Positions 46,163-57,766 of a stretch of DNA of 64,000 nucleotides are shown piece after piece. The notes beneath the pieces were generated by a model. It saw only the letters and a list, made by a program, of their open reading frames with translations, made no database searches and was not told the DNA's origin. Within the stretch, counting starts at the first letter, position 1. Each line of letters begins with the position of its first letter. Source of the DNA: Vermamoeba vermiformis. Lineage: Eukaryota > Tubulinea > Echinamoebida. The stretch lies in contig JBEWZL010000232.1 in NCBI GenBank assembly GCA_045837725.1, positions 496,001 through 560,000 of the forward strand. Reading direction: 5' to 3'. Both the position numbers and the translations under genes were made by a program.

Positions 46163-49100
46163 TTATTGTGCTCGGAGCGTTTCCAGTACCGGATCGACAA
46201 TCTGGTGCACTTCAGGAGTATCATACGCAGACATCTGTAACGTTTGCTGAAGCGCATCAATCACTCGGAGCTTGAGTTCTGCACCGTTTTCATCTTGAAA
46301 ATAGAATTGAGTCCTAAAAACGCCAATAATTAGATTTTGTGCTATTTGATCGTGAGACGTACTTGAGCAACATATGACAGTACTGAGTGATGCAAATCAA
46401 AGCTTCTTCTTGATCACCATTGGCAGCAGGAGGAAGTGCACTCGTCAATGTTGCAAAATGAGTCTTGATACGTGGGCCAATTATGTCACTTTCTTTGTTT
46501 GTAGTCTGCTCGTAAAGCGACACCAAAAAGAGCACGAGACCACTCATAGCCACTAAACAGGAATGAGTATTGTGCACGTCAGCTAATTATTTCAATTTAC
46601 GCACTTAATGCATTGTCGTAGGCAGCTGGTCCTGAATCTCTTTGGCACTCTTCGCCGATCAACAGGTTCTCAAGGTAGAAAAAGAGGTCTAAAACAAATG
46701 TTAATACCACCTACAATAAAAAAGAATTGCATCGCTTACAATCAATATTGTCATCTTGCGGAAGAAGGTTCGGATATTTTGTGGCCATTACACCTGCCAA
46801 ATACGGTCAGTTATAGTAATCATGATCATATTGAATGCCTCGTGATCATTGAGCGTACCTAAATGATTGGCAAGGCACTGATACATTTCTGTTGTTCGAA
46901 TATCTTTACAGGTCGCAAGTAAGTGCAAGTAATGCACCTAAATAATATTAACAAACGCGTTAGCGCAATGCCGCGGGCAAACTTACTCTGTGGCTCACAG
47001 CCAAAAACTCGTAGCCGAAATGTTCAAAAACAGTGCCAATGAGACTAGCGTCCAACCATCTATATTTATTAAGGCCTTGTTCGAATGCTCCAGCGATCCT
47101 TTGTAGAATTGGATCCGCGAAGTTCCAAAATAGCACTTGGTCCGTTCTTGTTGCACAGACTGCTTCCATTAAACCTATAATCTACATTTCGATTCATAAT
47201 TGTTTTCAAAAGCATGTCGTAAAGAATCGACTTACTTCAGACCCAAAGTCGTGCACTTCGTGAAAGGGTTTTCTGTCAGCTTCAGCTTGGTAGTAATGGA
47301 TCAATAACGCGTTGAAAGTTCCCGCCGTGGAATGCTGCACAAACGGCACGGTCAAGAATGGCTGTGAAGGAGTGCTGACACTACAGAAGTGCTTGAATAT
47401 CTAAATTAAGAAATTAATCGAAATTCTTAGAAAGTAACAGTTCCAAGCGTTTACCTGGGTCAGATTAAAAACATAGGAACATCTAGTCTGCATTAATTCA
47501 GTGTTATTCACGCTCCACAAAAACATGTTGGAGCTGTTCATCCAATACCACATCATTCGTTCAGTCGTGCACCATTCAGGGTCTCCTTTCGCGAATAACT
47601 TTTGAATGTACGCACAGCATGCGTCACTTGCCGCTCGAATATGGGCTGAAACCGAGATATAAGTTGCTATTATTTGACGGAATGGATACTTACCATGGAC
47701 GTTTATATAGGGATTGGTAATAATATGCTGAATTGCAGTACCAATTCCTTCGTGAATGTATAAAAACCTCGTGCGATCAAATTCTCTTATCATCGTTAGA
47801 ATTGCTCCTAATGCAGCGTCTTTTCTGTCGCATGCCGTTTTCAACACAGTCTGAGAGAAATGATTAAGAATAATAATAACACGATTAATTGAGTCATTAC
47901 CAGTTTGCGGAATTGCGGAATTTCTTCGTTATCTTCCATTTGTTCGGCACCTATTAAAGAAGTTCTTAGGCAATGCCATTTCTCTGAGCAGTTTAACCTT
48001 TAGTGTAACTTTTTTCTTCGACTACAGATATTATAGCATTTTCGATGAGCAAAGGAAACACGAACGGAATGTGCTTTGCAAACTTGGGACCGAGTGCAAC
48101 GATATTAAAGTCGGTCATTTTCAACAACAGATCAATGTACGCCTCTCGGTCTCTCTTGCAGTCTTCAACGACTTGATCGTACAGCACTTCAATGTCTGCT
48201 TCAATGCTTGATTTTTGGTCTCCAATACCAGCTCCAATTCTTGTTATGGCTTCGATGACTGACTTGCGATCAGATGCGTCGCCGTTTGCCAACAACTTTT
48301 TGAACTCCGTCATGATACGATCTTTGTGCTGCAAGCATGAAGCGTTAGCATTACGAATGTACAATTAAATGTTACACCCGTACCTCAATGAATGATGTAT
48401 TGCACGCAATGATCAACGAGCTAACTGCGAAGATAGCTTCTTTACGAACAGAAGCATATTCGCAAGTGAAATAACGGTAAAGTACCTCCAATAGGTCCGT
48501 TAGATACGGTACTAACGTATCTTGGTTGTTTAAATATGCACAATATCCTATAATAAAATTGGCGACTTCACGTTGCACGCTAAGACGTTGAGTTAATTAG
48601 AAACAATTAAAGAGAAAAAATGTGCATCACGCACTTGTGATTCTCGTGCTTGGCCATTTCCAACAGAGGCGGAATAATTTCGTTTACAAACTGGGTTTGA
48701 ATAACGTCCTATTGGTAAGTGTTAGGAATCGATGCAAGTTAGGCCCACCAACGCACCGATGTTCTAGACAACACAATGGCGAAGTAATACAATAACGGGA
48801 CTAAATATTCTGCATCTTGTGTGGATTTCCAGTACGGAAGAATGTAACTAAATAAAAATATAAGCAATGCAACGCAATCAATTAGGCATACCTCGCCATA
48901 AATACTTTAGCGTTGTCAAGAAAATATTGTTCGCAACCTTCGGTAATAGTTGATATTACTGACAACATGGTCAGAATTTGCTCTTTTGTTTCTATGTTTG
49001 AACCTAATGCCGCATGGATCGCAGCGAAAAATATCGGTATTCCAGTCTTGTTGGCTAATATGTATATGATTAATAATGTAAGCAATGATCTTAATAATAT

Positions 49101-50416
49101 AAGCTTACTTAACACGTCGCTAATTTGAAGCAATATCTTGTCAAATCTCTCTGTCGGTGAGCTTGACTGCAGGTCTTCTTCTTGGTAGGCCCATTGTTTC
49201 TTACACTGATTAGTATTGATCAAGTACTCAATATTAAAATCGCTTACCAATCCATTTTGCAGCTGCTTAAGTGAACTTAAGATAATCACGGAGATGAATT
49301 GTGTCAAGTGCGTGCTGAAATCAAGAGGTAAAACTACATTGATAATCAAGTCGGCAAAAACAACTGCAATGTTTTCAAGTAACTCCGAAATAATGTCCGT
49401 TGGAAGATCTTTCTCTGCCGCTATTTTTGCGTACTGTTCGGCAAATGCGGCAAGTCTAAGCAGATGTCAGCAAAATTACCAATAATGAATGTTAATTATA
49501 CCTCGGTGGAACTTCAGCTGGGTAGGTTCTTGAAATTGAGGGGAAGCACCCCAAAAATCGTCCCGCTAAGCCAAGATATTTAACACGTGAGATGTTGATC
49601 CGACGCAAAATTGATAATTCCAACTCGAGGAACAAGTACAGCAAGGTATAATCAGGCAGATAATCCCCGTCAAATTCATTCCGATCTCTCAGTGATATTT
49701 TCGTGAGGACAGTGTTGACGCGCTTTTCAAAAGTGAGAAGATCCTCGGCCAAGGGCCAGCCTTTTGCAAATAGATCATCATTAGCTTGGCTTGCTTTCTT
49801 TCCCTTCCTCTCTAAGGATCCTAGTTGCTCTTTATTTTCAGGCACGAGTTGAAAGAACTTGGTGGCGTATTCGTAGAGTGATCTGGTTAATTTGTTAGAA
49901 AAGTGACCATACGACATGCATCCTACAAATACAACTACCGTAGCATATAGCACCTTCTCCAATTGATCCTGTTTTCTTTTGATCCTCCTGTCAAAGCGAA
50001 GTCAGATAAGTATTGCTAATTACGTTGGTCCGAGATCTTACCGACGTCACGAACAGGAATAAGCCAGTTCTTTGCACAATCTGATTCTTTTGGATTTTTG
50101 TCCCATCTTTCGATGCAATACTGCCTCCACAGCTCGTTGTCTCTGCACATCTGTGCCCATTTTTTGCAAACCGTGCTGTACGTTCCTAAATAATTTTAAA
50201 TTAATTAATTAATCGTGTATCAATATTCTTTAAATCATTATTCACGAATTTTGAAGAATTCGCTTCATTTTGAATTTATTGGAATTAATGAATTTAATTT
50301 CTTCATTTGAATTTTTGAATAAAATGCTTACCAAGCACTAACGGATCAAGCGAGCAAAAGAAGCTAAATAGAGCCTCTGTCGGTAAATTACTAAAGGAAA
50401 GCTGTTGTTGCTCCAT
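46163..50416 (-). CDS. F-box protein with karyopherin-like HEAT solenoid, copy 1
   Basis: Twenty-one exons: complement(join(46163..46313,46363..46552,46605..46688,46740..46793,46859..46937,46987..47181,47236..47400,47455..47645,47694..47850,47901..47950,47998..48328,48384..48579,48635..48708,48757..48847,48892..49054,49109..49205,49248..49455,49502..49882,49939..49987,50042..50185,50332..50416)), 1044 aa. Residues 5-55 are an F-box (LSFSNLPTEALFSFFCSLDP, VCKKWAQMCRDNELW), the Skp1-binding module of SCF ubiquitin ligases. The rest is all-helical HEAT/ARM-type sequence (LLEMAKHENHKVQREVANFI, EYASVRKEAIFAVSSLI, RKDAALGAILTMI) that in order and style recalls importin-4/5 karyopherins; that part of the call is weaker. 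Exon 49939-49987 is only 49 nt; skipping the next intron would hit a stop. It may present cargo-like substrates to SCF. An inverted paralog starts at 59858. Confidence 0.8.
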
Positions 50417-50675
50417 TTTGCTGCATTTAAAGAAGAAGTTTGTGATTTGATTGAAAAAATCACTTTTCATTTTTTCAGTCCGGTGAAGGGACTGTGTTAT
50501 TATTGACGTCTTGTGGACACGACGGCAGTCTCATTTTCGAAATTGTGCGCCATAAACCAAATTATAACGCTTTTCACGGGTTTTGGCTTGCGTTGTTGCC
50601 TACGTCTAAATTTTATCTAGGGCTGTGACTCGCAGCCTGCGTGATTACTGTAATAAAGTTGTTCGTCTTTATTTT

Positions 50676-53600
50676 TTAGCATTTTTTGAGCAGACTTCGC
50701 GCCGTGGACACAAAATCGTGAAATTCCATCAAAAAGCTCGTGCCAAATTCTTCGCGCGAATTTACCAATTTAGGATTGACCGTTGTTAACTTTGTAAATG
50801 CTTGTGCTAATCGTTGTTGGTTATTTGGATCCGTTTGTTGGATCAGCTGTTGAACAAACGTGGTGTAGGTATCCTGCTGGATGAAAAACAGTGCGAATAA
50901 AGTAGATCCAGCGGTGTCAATTAAATCCATGCTGAAATTATCTTCTAATAACACCAGCGTTAAAATGGCTTGCAATAATTGCGGCAATGATTCGCGCTTG
51001 GTCGGGTGAAGAATAACTTGACTTTCTATAATAGGAAATAGGCATTGGTTAGAGTACATTATATAAGTATAATTAATCTTATTAGAAAAGTAATCAATAA
51101 GAGGTCAATGTTCAGTATTAATTTCTCAACAGCAATTGGAACCGCTTCAGAAAAAGCAAATCCTTTCTGAAATCTCGTGTAGAACCATCATTTTGACCTC
51201 ATTATTGCCAAATATAGTAGCGTCATTCGAATATCGAACGATTTTACAGTTCACCGAACAAAACGTACCGTCAGCTAAAGCTCGAATTGCATCCAACGAA
51301 GCGCTAACAATATTGTTGTTCGAGCTACAATATGACTGTGTTAGAGTAATTATTAATATATGAATAGCAGCTTACTGTTTTAAGGCAAATTGAAGCGAGC
51401 CAATGATGCCCGAGTAAAGCGGATCTGGAATTTCGTGAATTTGACCAATGTAGCATCTAAATACTGAAGATATGACGCCGTAATATGAAGTGCATAGCTT
51501 AGGGAACTATCAAAGATATTAGTACTCGATCCGTTGACAACAGGAAAAAAATTGAAATTTGGATCTCGTTACAAAGTTGTTACTTACGAATAAAATGTCG
51601 CGAGTAATTAACGGAATAATAACTGATAGACCATAGAACACCGTTTCAGCGATCCATTTGCCAGGATTGTTACTCTCCCCGACATTATCTTGTTCAAACT
51701 CGAGCAGATTCGACAACATTTTCAAAATGAGGAGCATTTCTTTGTATTGTTCTTTCTCTTGTTGCGCGTGCAGGTCTTTGTTTTTGACAATTGCATTCTT
51801 GCCGAGCCCTGTCGCTTGGAACGCCTTGAAGAACGCGCCGCACGCGTTGATGAAAACTGTTGCTGCTTGAGTGGGCAAATAGGGCAACTAAATAATAAAA
51901 ATTATTAATGAAAATTTGATGAAAAATAATACATTAATAATTGTTCCTAATCAAATATTCATTAATTAAAGTCGGATCTGAATTTTCCTTTTTTGGTAAG
52001 CTCGATCTACTTACCGCGTACTTCGCAAAGTCGTTGTAGACGTGTAACAACAATGCAACGACTTCATAGTAGTCTTTGTACACCGTAATCAATTGAACGA
52101 ATGCTTGGAAGAATTTTGAGCAGTAATTGAAGATCAGCTCAATGTTTTCCTTGGATGCGGCTTGAATGATGCCACGATAATTCTAGCGAATAAAATATTA
52201 GAGGCATGCCTTAAAGTTGATACTATTACTATATACCTCGAGGTATTTTTCAACTCTCTTCATTATTCCTGGATGGCTTGATTTTTTGACGAATTCCGGA
52301 TCTTGTAATGTTCCAATTAAGCCAGTCTAACAATAGTATTAATAAACGTAAATAATAAACAAGATAACTTTACCTCGAGAGGCGTTATTAATTGCTCAAA
52401 ATAGGATTGTTTTTCATTCGGAGCCCATTTCCTGCTCATTTTAATCAAGCCACAAATAATTTTGCGCTGAGTTTCCAACGGAATGGTCAAATAAACATCG
52501 CCGATTGTTTCTTTGGACGGATCAGAAGTCAATAAGCGCATATACAACTCCAGTAATTGTTTCCACGATCCTAAATATTAAAGTTAGCACCAGTACGAAA
52601 AATTTCCTTATTTGGATAAAACGCGTACCTAATCCAACGAGGGAAGCACCAGGAAGCTTTAACTTTGAAATTGCGAGCAATAAATCGCCAGTCTATTAAA
52701 ATATCGTTAGTATACTTATTCTGTTGATCTGCTGCCACGTACATTTTTTGCAACTTTTTCCTCGCTGCCCATGTAGACGAGATTTGTAACGACTTTTAAA
52801 AACATAAAGTCGACCACACTGAGGGCTTGGGCAGGTTCATCGTACGCCATGGCCAACGAAGGACTATTCATAGCCATTCATTAATGTTAAACTAATATTG
52901 ATATCAGAAAGACAATATTAATACGCACCTAGTATGATCGCCCTTGAGCAAATAAGACTCGGTCCAGCGGCACAAAAACCACGAAATTGTTTCGGTGACT
53001 AAAGGACTCCACATATCATGCTACAAAAAAATTAATAAAATACCTACCAAATTATACTTTTTGCCGTTACCTTCTTATTAACCAAGCAATCTTTTTCGAA
53101 ATTAGCGATGTGCATAAGAATTGAAATTAGACCCATGATCGGATCCGGTCCATTTCTACTGCTGGCAGCCAATGACAAATTCGCCACGGCAGGAGGCACC
53201 GAGGGCTCTTCTCCTTCAGGCGAGTCGCACAAAAATCCACCCGCGATGATAATCAACCAATGAATTTCTTCCAATAAAGTTACGATCATAACGCCTATTT
53301 GCATGAATGATCGTTAGTTAGATACGCAAAAAAATTGTTGTCGTCGCTACAATTCCCAGAGAATAAAAAAATGAATTACAATAGCCCCTATTCGTTTATC
53401 AAGAAGCCAAAAACAAAAAAAGATAAGAGCACAACACCTCCGATTCCCAGGTAGTCTCCTACCCCAGTACTAAGAAGGCCTGAACAAGCTTAACTTCGCT
53501 GATCGGACGGGAAGCGGTGCATTCTTGTTAGTGTGGTCGTGCCCGAGCCGATTTGCAACGTCGAGTTCGGGTCACTACTTGCCACCACGTGCGAATTTTC

Positions 53601-55976
53601 ACCGTAGAAAATATCCGCAAGTTCCACACTAACAAGAATACACCGTTCTCATCGCGGAGATTTAAAGAAATGGCAAAACATACCTGAAGCAGGGCCTTGT
53701 TGCGCAAATTTAGTGGCTTGATTTAATCGCTCAGTCAATGCCTCTGTCAACAGATTTGCCGCGTTCAACGCGTCCAACCTTCCTAAATTGGCAATCGAAA
53801 CCAACTGCTCTTCGTATTGAACCTAAATACAAAACATTAGAACGATGCAAATGAGTTGAAAAGTATTTTGACGCGTCAAACTTACATAATCACTTGGCAC
53901 GTCTTGTTGTTCATCTTCGTCTCTTTCTTCGTATAACTCAGCGCGGGCAATTTTCAACTTTGTGTCGAGGTACATTCTAAATATTTGCGCGGTGTATTGT
54001 TGTAATCGTGCTGCTGGCTCGCCGGTCAATGTGTCTGCGTCTCGAGCTAGAAAATGAAGCCACAGTTAATTCTGCATTAATTTTCGTTGGTAAAATTTCA
54101 GTACCTAAGAAGTCCCATGCCTCCAATAAATTATCAAAGGCCTCGTTGAAGTACGTTCTGTCATTGATGTCATCGACGTCTGCGAGATTCTTCAAGACAT
54201 TGCAACTGAATTGCGTAAAGTTTTGCAAAAATGCTTCGAAGAGCGGTGACTGCGTGATTAATTTCAGTGAAAAGTTCGTCGTGACTCGATCGAACATGCG
54301 TGAAAGACTCAAGATTTCATTGGTGGATAAGTTAGGCCTGGAAGAAGTTCGTTAGAAATGGATCTGAGTGCGTGAGGAGTATTGTGAAAAAAGTATACAA
54401 AGGTATATAAATAGCGTGATATACGTACAAAGATACGAGGTGGAATAGGCCAGGCAAAAATGCGTTGAAATAAGAAAGGGTCTCGGCTTCTTTGGCGAAA
54501 ACATCTCCGCTCAAAGACGCCAGTTGAATCAAACACTCGCCAATCAAGTGCAACAATGATCGGTCGTGTCGGAGCAGCGTATAAGATTCGAAAAAGAATC
54601 GCAAAGTTCCAAAGTTTTTGACCAAGACTTCGTTCCATTGGGCTCCTGGGTGGAACGATTTACCAGTCGTAGGAGTTGTAAAACCGAAGCCCAAGAATGA
54701 AGCTACGAACGAAATTTAGGTCAATAAATAATTATCGTTCCCACTTGTACAAATTTAGACAATAGAAGTCGGATTCGGAAATTTTACGGCAAAATCATTG
54801 CAAATAAATTAAATGTAAAATACGTACAATAATCGTCAAAAGGCCATGATAGAATAGTAGATAATAAGTTCAAGCTCTTTGAAACCATTCTGACTTCGAT
54901 TTCTTGAAGTTGAGATCCACGCTTGAAAATTCCTTCCAACAGCTGCATAACTAAGAGAAAAATCTTGCCTAAATAATGTTCCTAGAAAAGGATTTATTAG
55001 AATTCTATCGAATATGACTGAAGCAATATTTTACGCCATACTTCAAAAGTTTGCATTGAAAGCACGTGATAGGCCCATGGCACGCCGAGTGGCGTCGATT
55101 TTGAAGACGATGAAAACTCCAATACTAACGCTTGACATAATAACACTGCAATAAATTGCTACAAGACCAAGTTAGTCAGATCCATGATCGCGTGAAACTG
55201 TCAATTGGCACGTACGTATTGAGGTTCACCGGCAAGTAATTGAGAAATTTGATTGAATATTCCGTGCTGGGCGGGGCCTGGGAAATTTTCTTTGTCTTCA
55301 TCGGGAATCCATCCTCGCTTGACGACCACTGCTAACGTTTGAAGTGCTTGTTGCACAACATACATCGCACTTCTATAAATTATAATAAATCAACGTTAAT
55401 TTCATAGGAGCAAGGTATTATAGTACTAACATACCCTGGCAAGTTGGCATTTTGCGTAACGAATTTTAACATGACGTTTTTGACTCCTTCAACTTCTTCA
55501 GGCTTCATCGTGGCCCAGTCCCGAAGTACTGACTCGGTGATTGCGCCAATTGCTTGAAACTGAACGATACCCACTTTTGAGTGCTCTAATATCACTTAAT
55601 TAGTAGCTGTTCCTCAACAGATGCGGCTTTCGATCTGGATCTTCGATAATTCGCTTTGTATTCGCCGAAAAAAATAGTTAGCAAACATGTGCTTTACCTA
55701 AAATAAATACGGCAGCGGGCAATATCCCAGGAGTCTTTCTGAATTCGAGAAGGACTTGTTCATTTTGTTTAGTTGGTTGGCGCTGTCGAAAAAATTATTT
55801 AGGATGTTGGGTGGCATAAATTAATATATAGTAAATTTATGACGTCAATTAAGCAACAGTAGGATTTTTTTGATTTAAATTAACGAAAAATAGATCTGGG
55901 CGCGAAAGTAATAACCGACCTGAAAGTCTAAGCAGGCTTTCTCCAACGTTTGTAAGATATGTGCATAATTTTCCAT
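50676..55976 (-). CDS. XPO4: Exportin-4
   Basis: Twenty-one exons: complement(join(50676..51025,51269..51324,51376..51506,51588..51887,52015..52182,52237..52326,52374..52570,52629..52692,52743..52863,52929..53020,53071..53294,53684..53822,53886..54046,54105..54337,54429..54702,54828..54981,55042..55158,55216..55372,55435..55585,55698..55782,55920..55976)), 1106 aa against 1151 in human. Exportin-4 is a RanGTP-dependent karyopherin that carries eIF5A and other cargo out of the nucleus. Human-like landmarks in order: ILEHSKVGIVQFQAIGAI near the N terminus, FHPGAQWNEVL, LLEEIHWLIIIAGGFLCDSP, EQYKEMLLILKMLSNLLEFE, VFYGLSVIIPLITRDILF, and the C-terminal NNQQRLAQAFTKLT. The intron 53295-53683 (389 nt) contains a 5S rRNA gene on the same strand. 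The intron 51026-51268 is also long (243 nt); direct joining keeps phase and human alignment. Confidence 0.93.
53427..53544 (-). rRNA. 5S ribosomal RNA gene inside an exportin-4 intron
   Basis: On the minus strand this 118-nt segment reads as a full eukaryotic 5S rRNA. Its two ends pair over nine positions (GGGCACGAC with GTTGTGCTC, allowing G-U). The internal Pol III control region is present: GAAGTTAAGC (box A), CAGGCC, TTAGTACTGG, and GGAGAC..CCTGGGAA (box C). A run of seven T follows within about 13 nt of the 3' end (53414-53420), a Pol III terminator. All parts and the closing stem are intact, so it looks functional. It lies wholly within the intron 53295-53683 and runs the same way as the host gene. 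Confidence 0.93.
53515..53645. repeat. Inverted repeat: 5S segment and a 22-bp partial inverted copy
   Basis: The 5' region of the 5S gene (53515-53536) recurs in inverted orientation at 53624-53645 with one mismatch in 22. The second arm reads CCACACTAACAAGAATACACCG on the plus strand; beyond it similarity fades. It looks like a remnant of an inverted 5S copy and could fold back in the exportin-4 transcript. Confidence 0.75.
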
Positions 55977-56114
55977 TGTTTATAAGCTATATAATAAATA
56001 GATAAGCAATCACCGGTGTTGTTCCATGGATTTGAAAAAATAAACAACTTTTCTAACCAATAAGCAATAAAAATATTTATGTGACATGAGATTATTTACA
56101 AATGAATACAAGGG

Positions 56115-56884
56115 TTACAAAAAGAATGCTAAAAGCACAATTAGCCCTGCTGAGAAGCCCAAGACGTTGGCATCTGAACCAAGTTTAGTGGCAGGCACTG
56201 TTGTAGGCTCGTTGCTCGTGGGTGCCTCAGGAACAGGAATAATAGGTTCACCACAAATAGCAGACCATGATTCTTCGCTGCTGTCATCTTCAACCCAGAT
56301 CGCGCCGTACATGTCGTTAAAGTAGTGCGAAATACAGATGTAAGGATAGACACCCAACTCATTATCGACGGTTGTTTCAAAGGACGCATAGTCGCCAGAA
56401 TTTACTTTGCCAACAAAGGAAGTGTTGTCTTCAGTGAAGGTGTAGGAGGCTGATGCAGAAAGGTTAACAAGCGAACAGATCCGGTAATTATTGGGAATGT
56501 AAGAAAACGTATTTTTTTCGTAAATCTCATCAAATTAATTAAAAATCAAATCGTAATTTCTTTACAAATTATAGAGAAGGCCTTGGCGACCTGGATCTTT
56601 GAGATCTGTCAAAGCTTACATGACACCGTGCCTGGTGCGAGAGGATGCGAAGAAAAGCTTCCATTAAACAGCACAGTAGTGTTAACTGATATTCTAACGC
56701 ATGCAGGGCTGTAGAAATAATCTCCAAAGTCAATCTCGATCGTCGCCTGACCTCTAAGATCTGTAGCGGTCTGCCAGTTGCAACGATTTACCGTACAAGT
56801 AATGTTTGATCGTTGAGCAGAGCAAGAGGTCGTAAAGCAAAGTAATACTAAGCTTAAAGCGACGATGAGAGCCTTGGAGTACAT
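56115..56884 (-). CDS. Membrane-tethered cupredoxin domain protein, second copy
   Basis: Exons: complement(join(56115..56449,56620..56884)), 199 aa. I take the ATG at 56884, which opens into a signal peptide (MYSKALIVALSLVLLCFTTS); an upstream in-frame ATG would put 24 polar residues before it. One cupredoxin domain follows, with copper ligands His in FSSHPL and Cys, His, Met in YPYICISHYFNDM (C-x2-H-x4-M, one residue shorter than in the paralog at 442-1113). A Pro/Thr-rich linker (PVPEAPTSNEPTTVPATK) leads to a hydrophobic tail (VLGFSAGLIVLLAFFL) typical of a GPI-anchor signal. Expected to be an extracellular membrane-bound copper protein; partner unknown. Confidence 0.85.
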
Positions 56885-57084
56885 GAAGACGATCGAGCTT
56901 TGAAGTTGTGGTTGATTTGTGGCTGGCGACGCGGATAATAATCGAACGAACAACAAAAAATATTTTATACCGCACGCGGATTAATAAATTTCGATGCCAG
57001 ACTATTTCGCCGTTCGGTTGGTGTGAGCCAACGAAACTTTCAAAAAATTAAAATATCTCCTCAGATTTGTGTACCACCATTGAT

Positions 57085-57104
57085 CATACGCATTGTTGCG
57101 TATG
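57085..57104. repeat. Perfect 8-bp inverted repeat with 4-nt spacer
   Basis: CATACGCA at 57085-57092 and TGCGTATG at 57097-57104 pair perfectly around TTGT. It may be a dimeric transcription-factor site in the shared cupredoxin/P450 promoter region or a small hairpin. Confidence 0.5.
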
Positions 57105-57205
57105 ACACAAGAGGTTAACAGAGTAGAAAGGAAATTGGTTGATCGCACGATAACGCACCAAGCGAAAACCACAGCCCTTTAGACCGTGCACGGTTTAGTT
57201 GGACA

Positions 57206-57290
57206 TACCAAAAGGATCATGCGCGTGCATCTTACTCGCATTTGAGTCAGTAAGCTAGCCGAATCTGCACGGATCTTTTGGTAACGTTTT
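57206..57290 (+). ncRNA. Candidate structured small RNA (long hairpin followed by T run)
   Basis: TACCAAAAG at 57206-57214 pairs with CTTTTGGTA at 57275-57283, extended inward with small bulges (ATC/GAT, then GTGCA at 57225-57229 with TGCAC at 57266-57270). Inside, CTTACT at 57231-57236 pairs with AGTAAG at 57249-57254. Five T follow at 57286-57290, as in a Pol III terminator. I see no clear A or B box and recognise no RNA family, so this could equally be promoter structure or a small repeat relic. Confidence 0.3.
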
Positions 57291-57766
57291 TAAAATAATA
57301 TTACAGAAAACAATGCAGTTTTGTAATATATTATTAATTAATTTCTCATTCTAATTGTTGTTTTATACCTAAGTAGTAGAAGAACAGAAATCTAGCAAAT
57401 AATTTACAAAGTTTTTAGATTTGATCAAAAATAATAGTCATTTACCGCCAAACAATTTTACGGAGTAGAAAATATGATTTCCACTATAATCAGTTTATTC
57501 TTTCGAATATAAGCTTAATATTTGTTACCTCATTGACTTGCTCAATCTGCTATTTACTCTTCGACCTTGCCATCTCTAACAAATCATAAGTTCCTTACTT
57601 CTTTAATTTGTTGTGGAGTAATAGTTCTCCCTCGCCGTAATATTTGCAAACAGGAGAACTTACGACCGGATCAACTATTTTTTCGACGGACTTTTTAATG
57701 TGCCGCTGCTAAATCTGCCATATCAACTTGCATTTCACTAAAGAAGACCACAAGTAGTGATCTATC

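Larger units (their letters stand above)
56885..57766. promoter_or_regulatory. Divergent intergenic region with two hairpins
   Basis: 882 bp between the cupredoxin and P450 starts. Two inverted repeats stand out and are listed separately (57085-57104 and 57206-57283). The remainder is AT-rich, with a C/T-rich stretch at 57560-57720 before the P450 gene. No coding frame is supported. Confidence 0.5.

Noticed and set aside
49921-49987. Apparent in-frame stop early in F-box/HEAT copy 1
   Set aside because: It lies just past the 49-nt exon, inside an intron whose removal restores the sequence shared with copy 2; not a pseudogene sign.
51100-51216. Possible extra exon in the long exportin-4 intron
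   Set aside because: A readable stretch exists, but its acceptor is poor and no donor restores phase. Direct joining of 51269 to 51025 keeps phase and aligns with human exportin-4.
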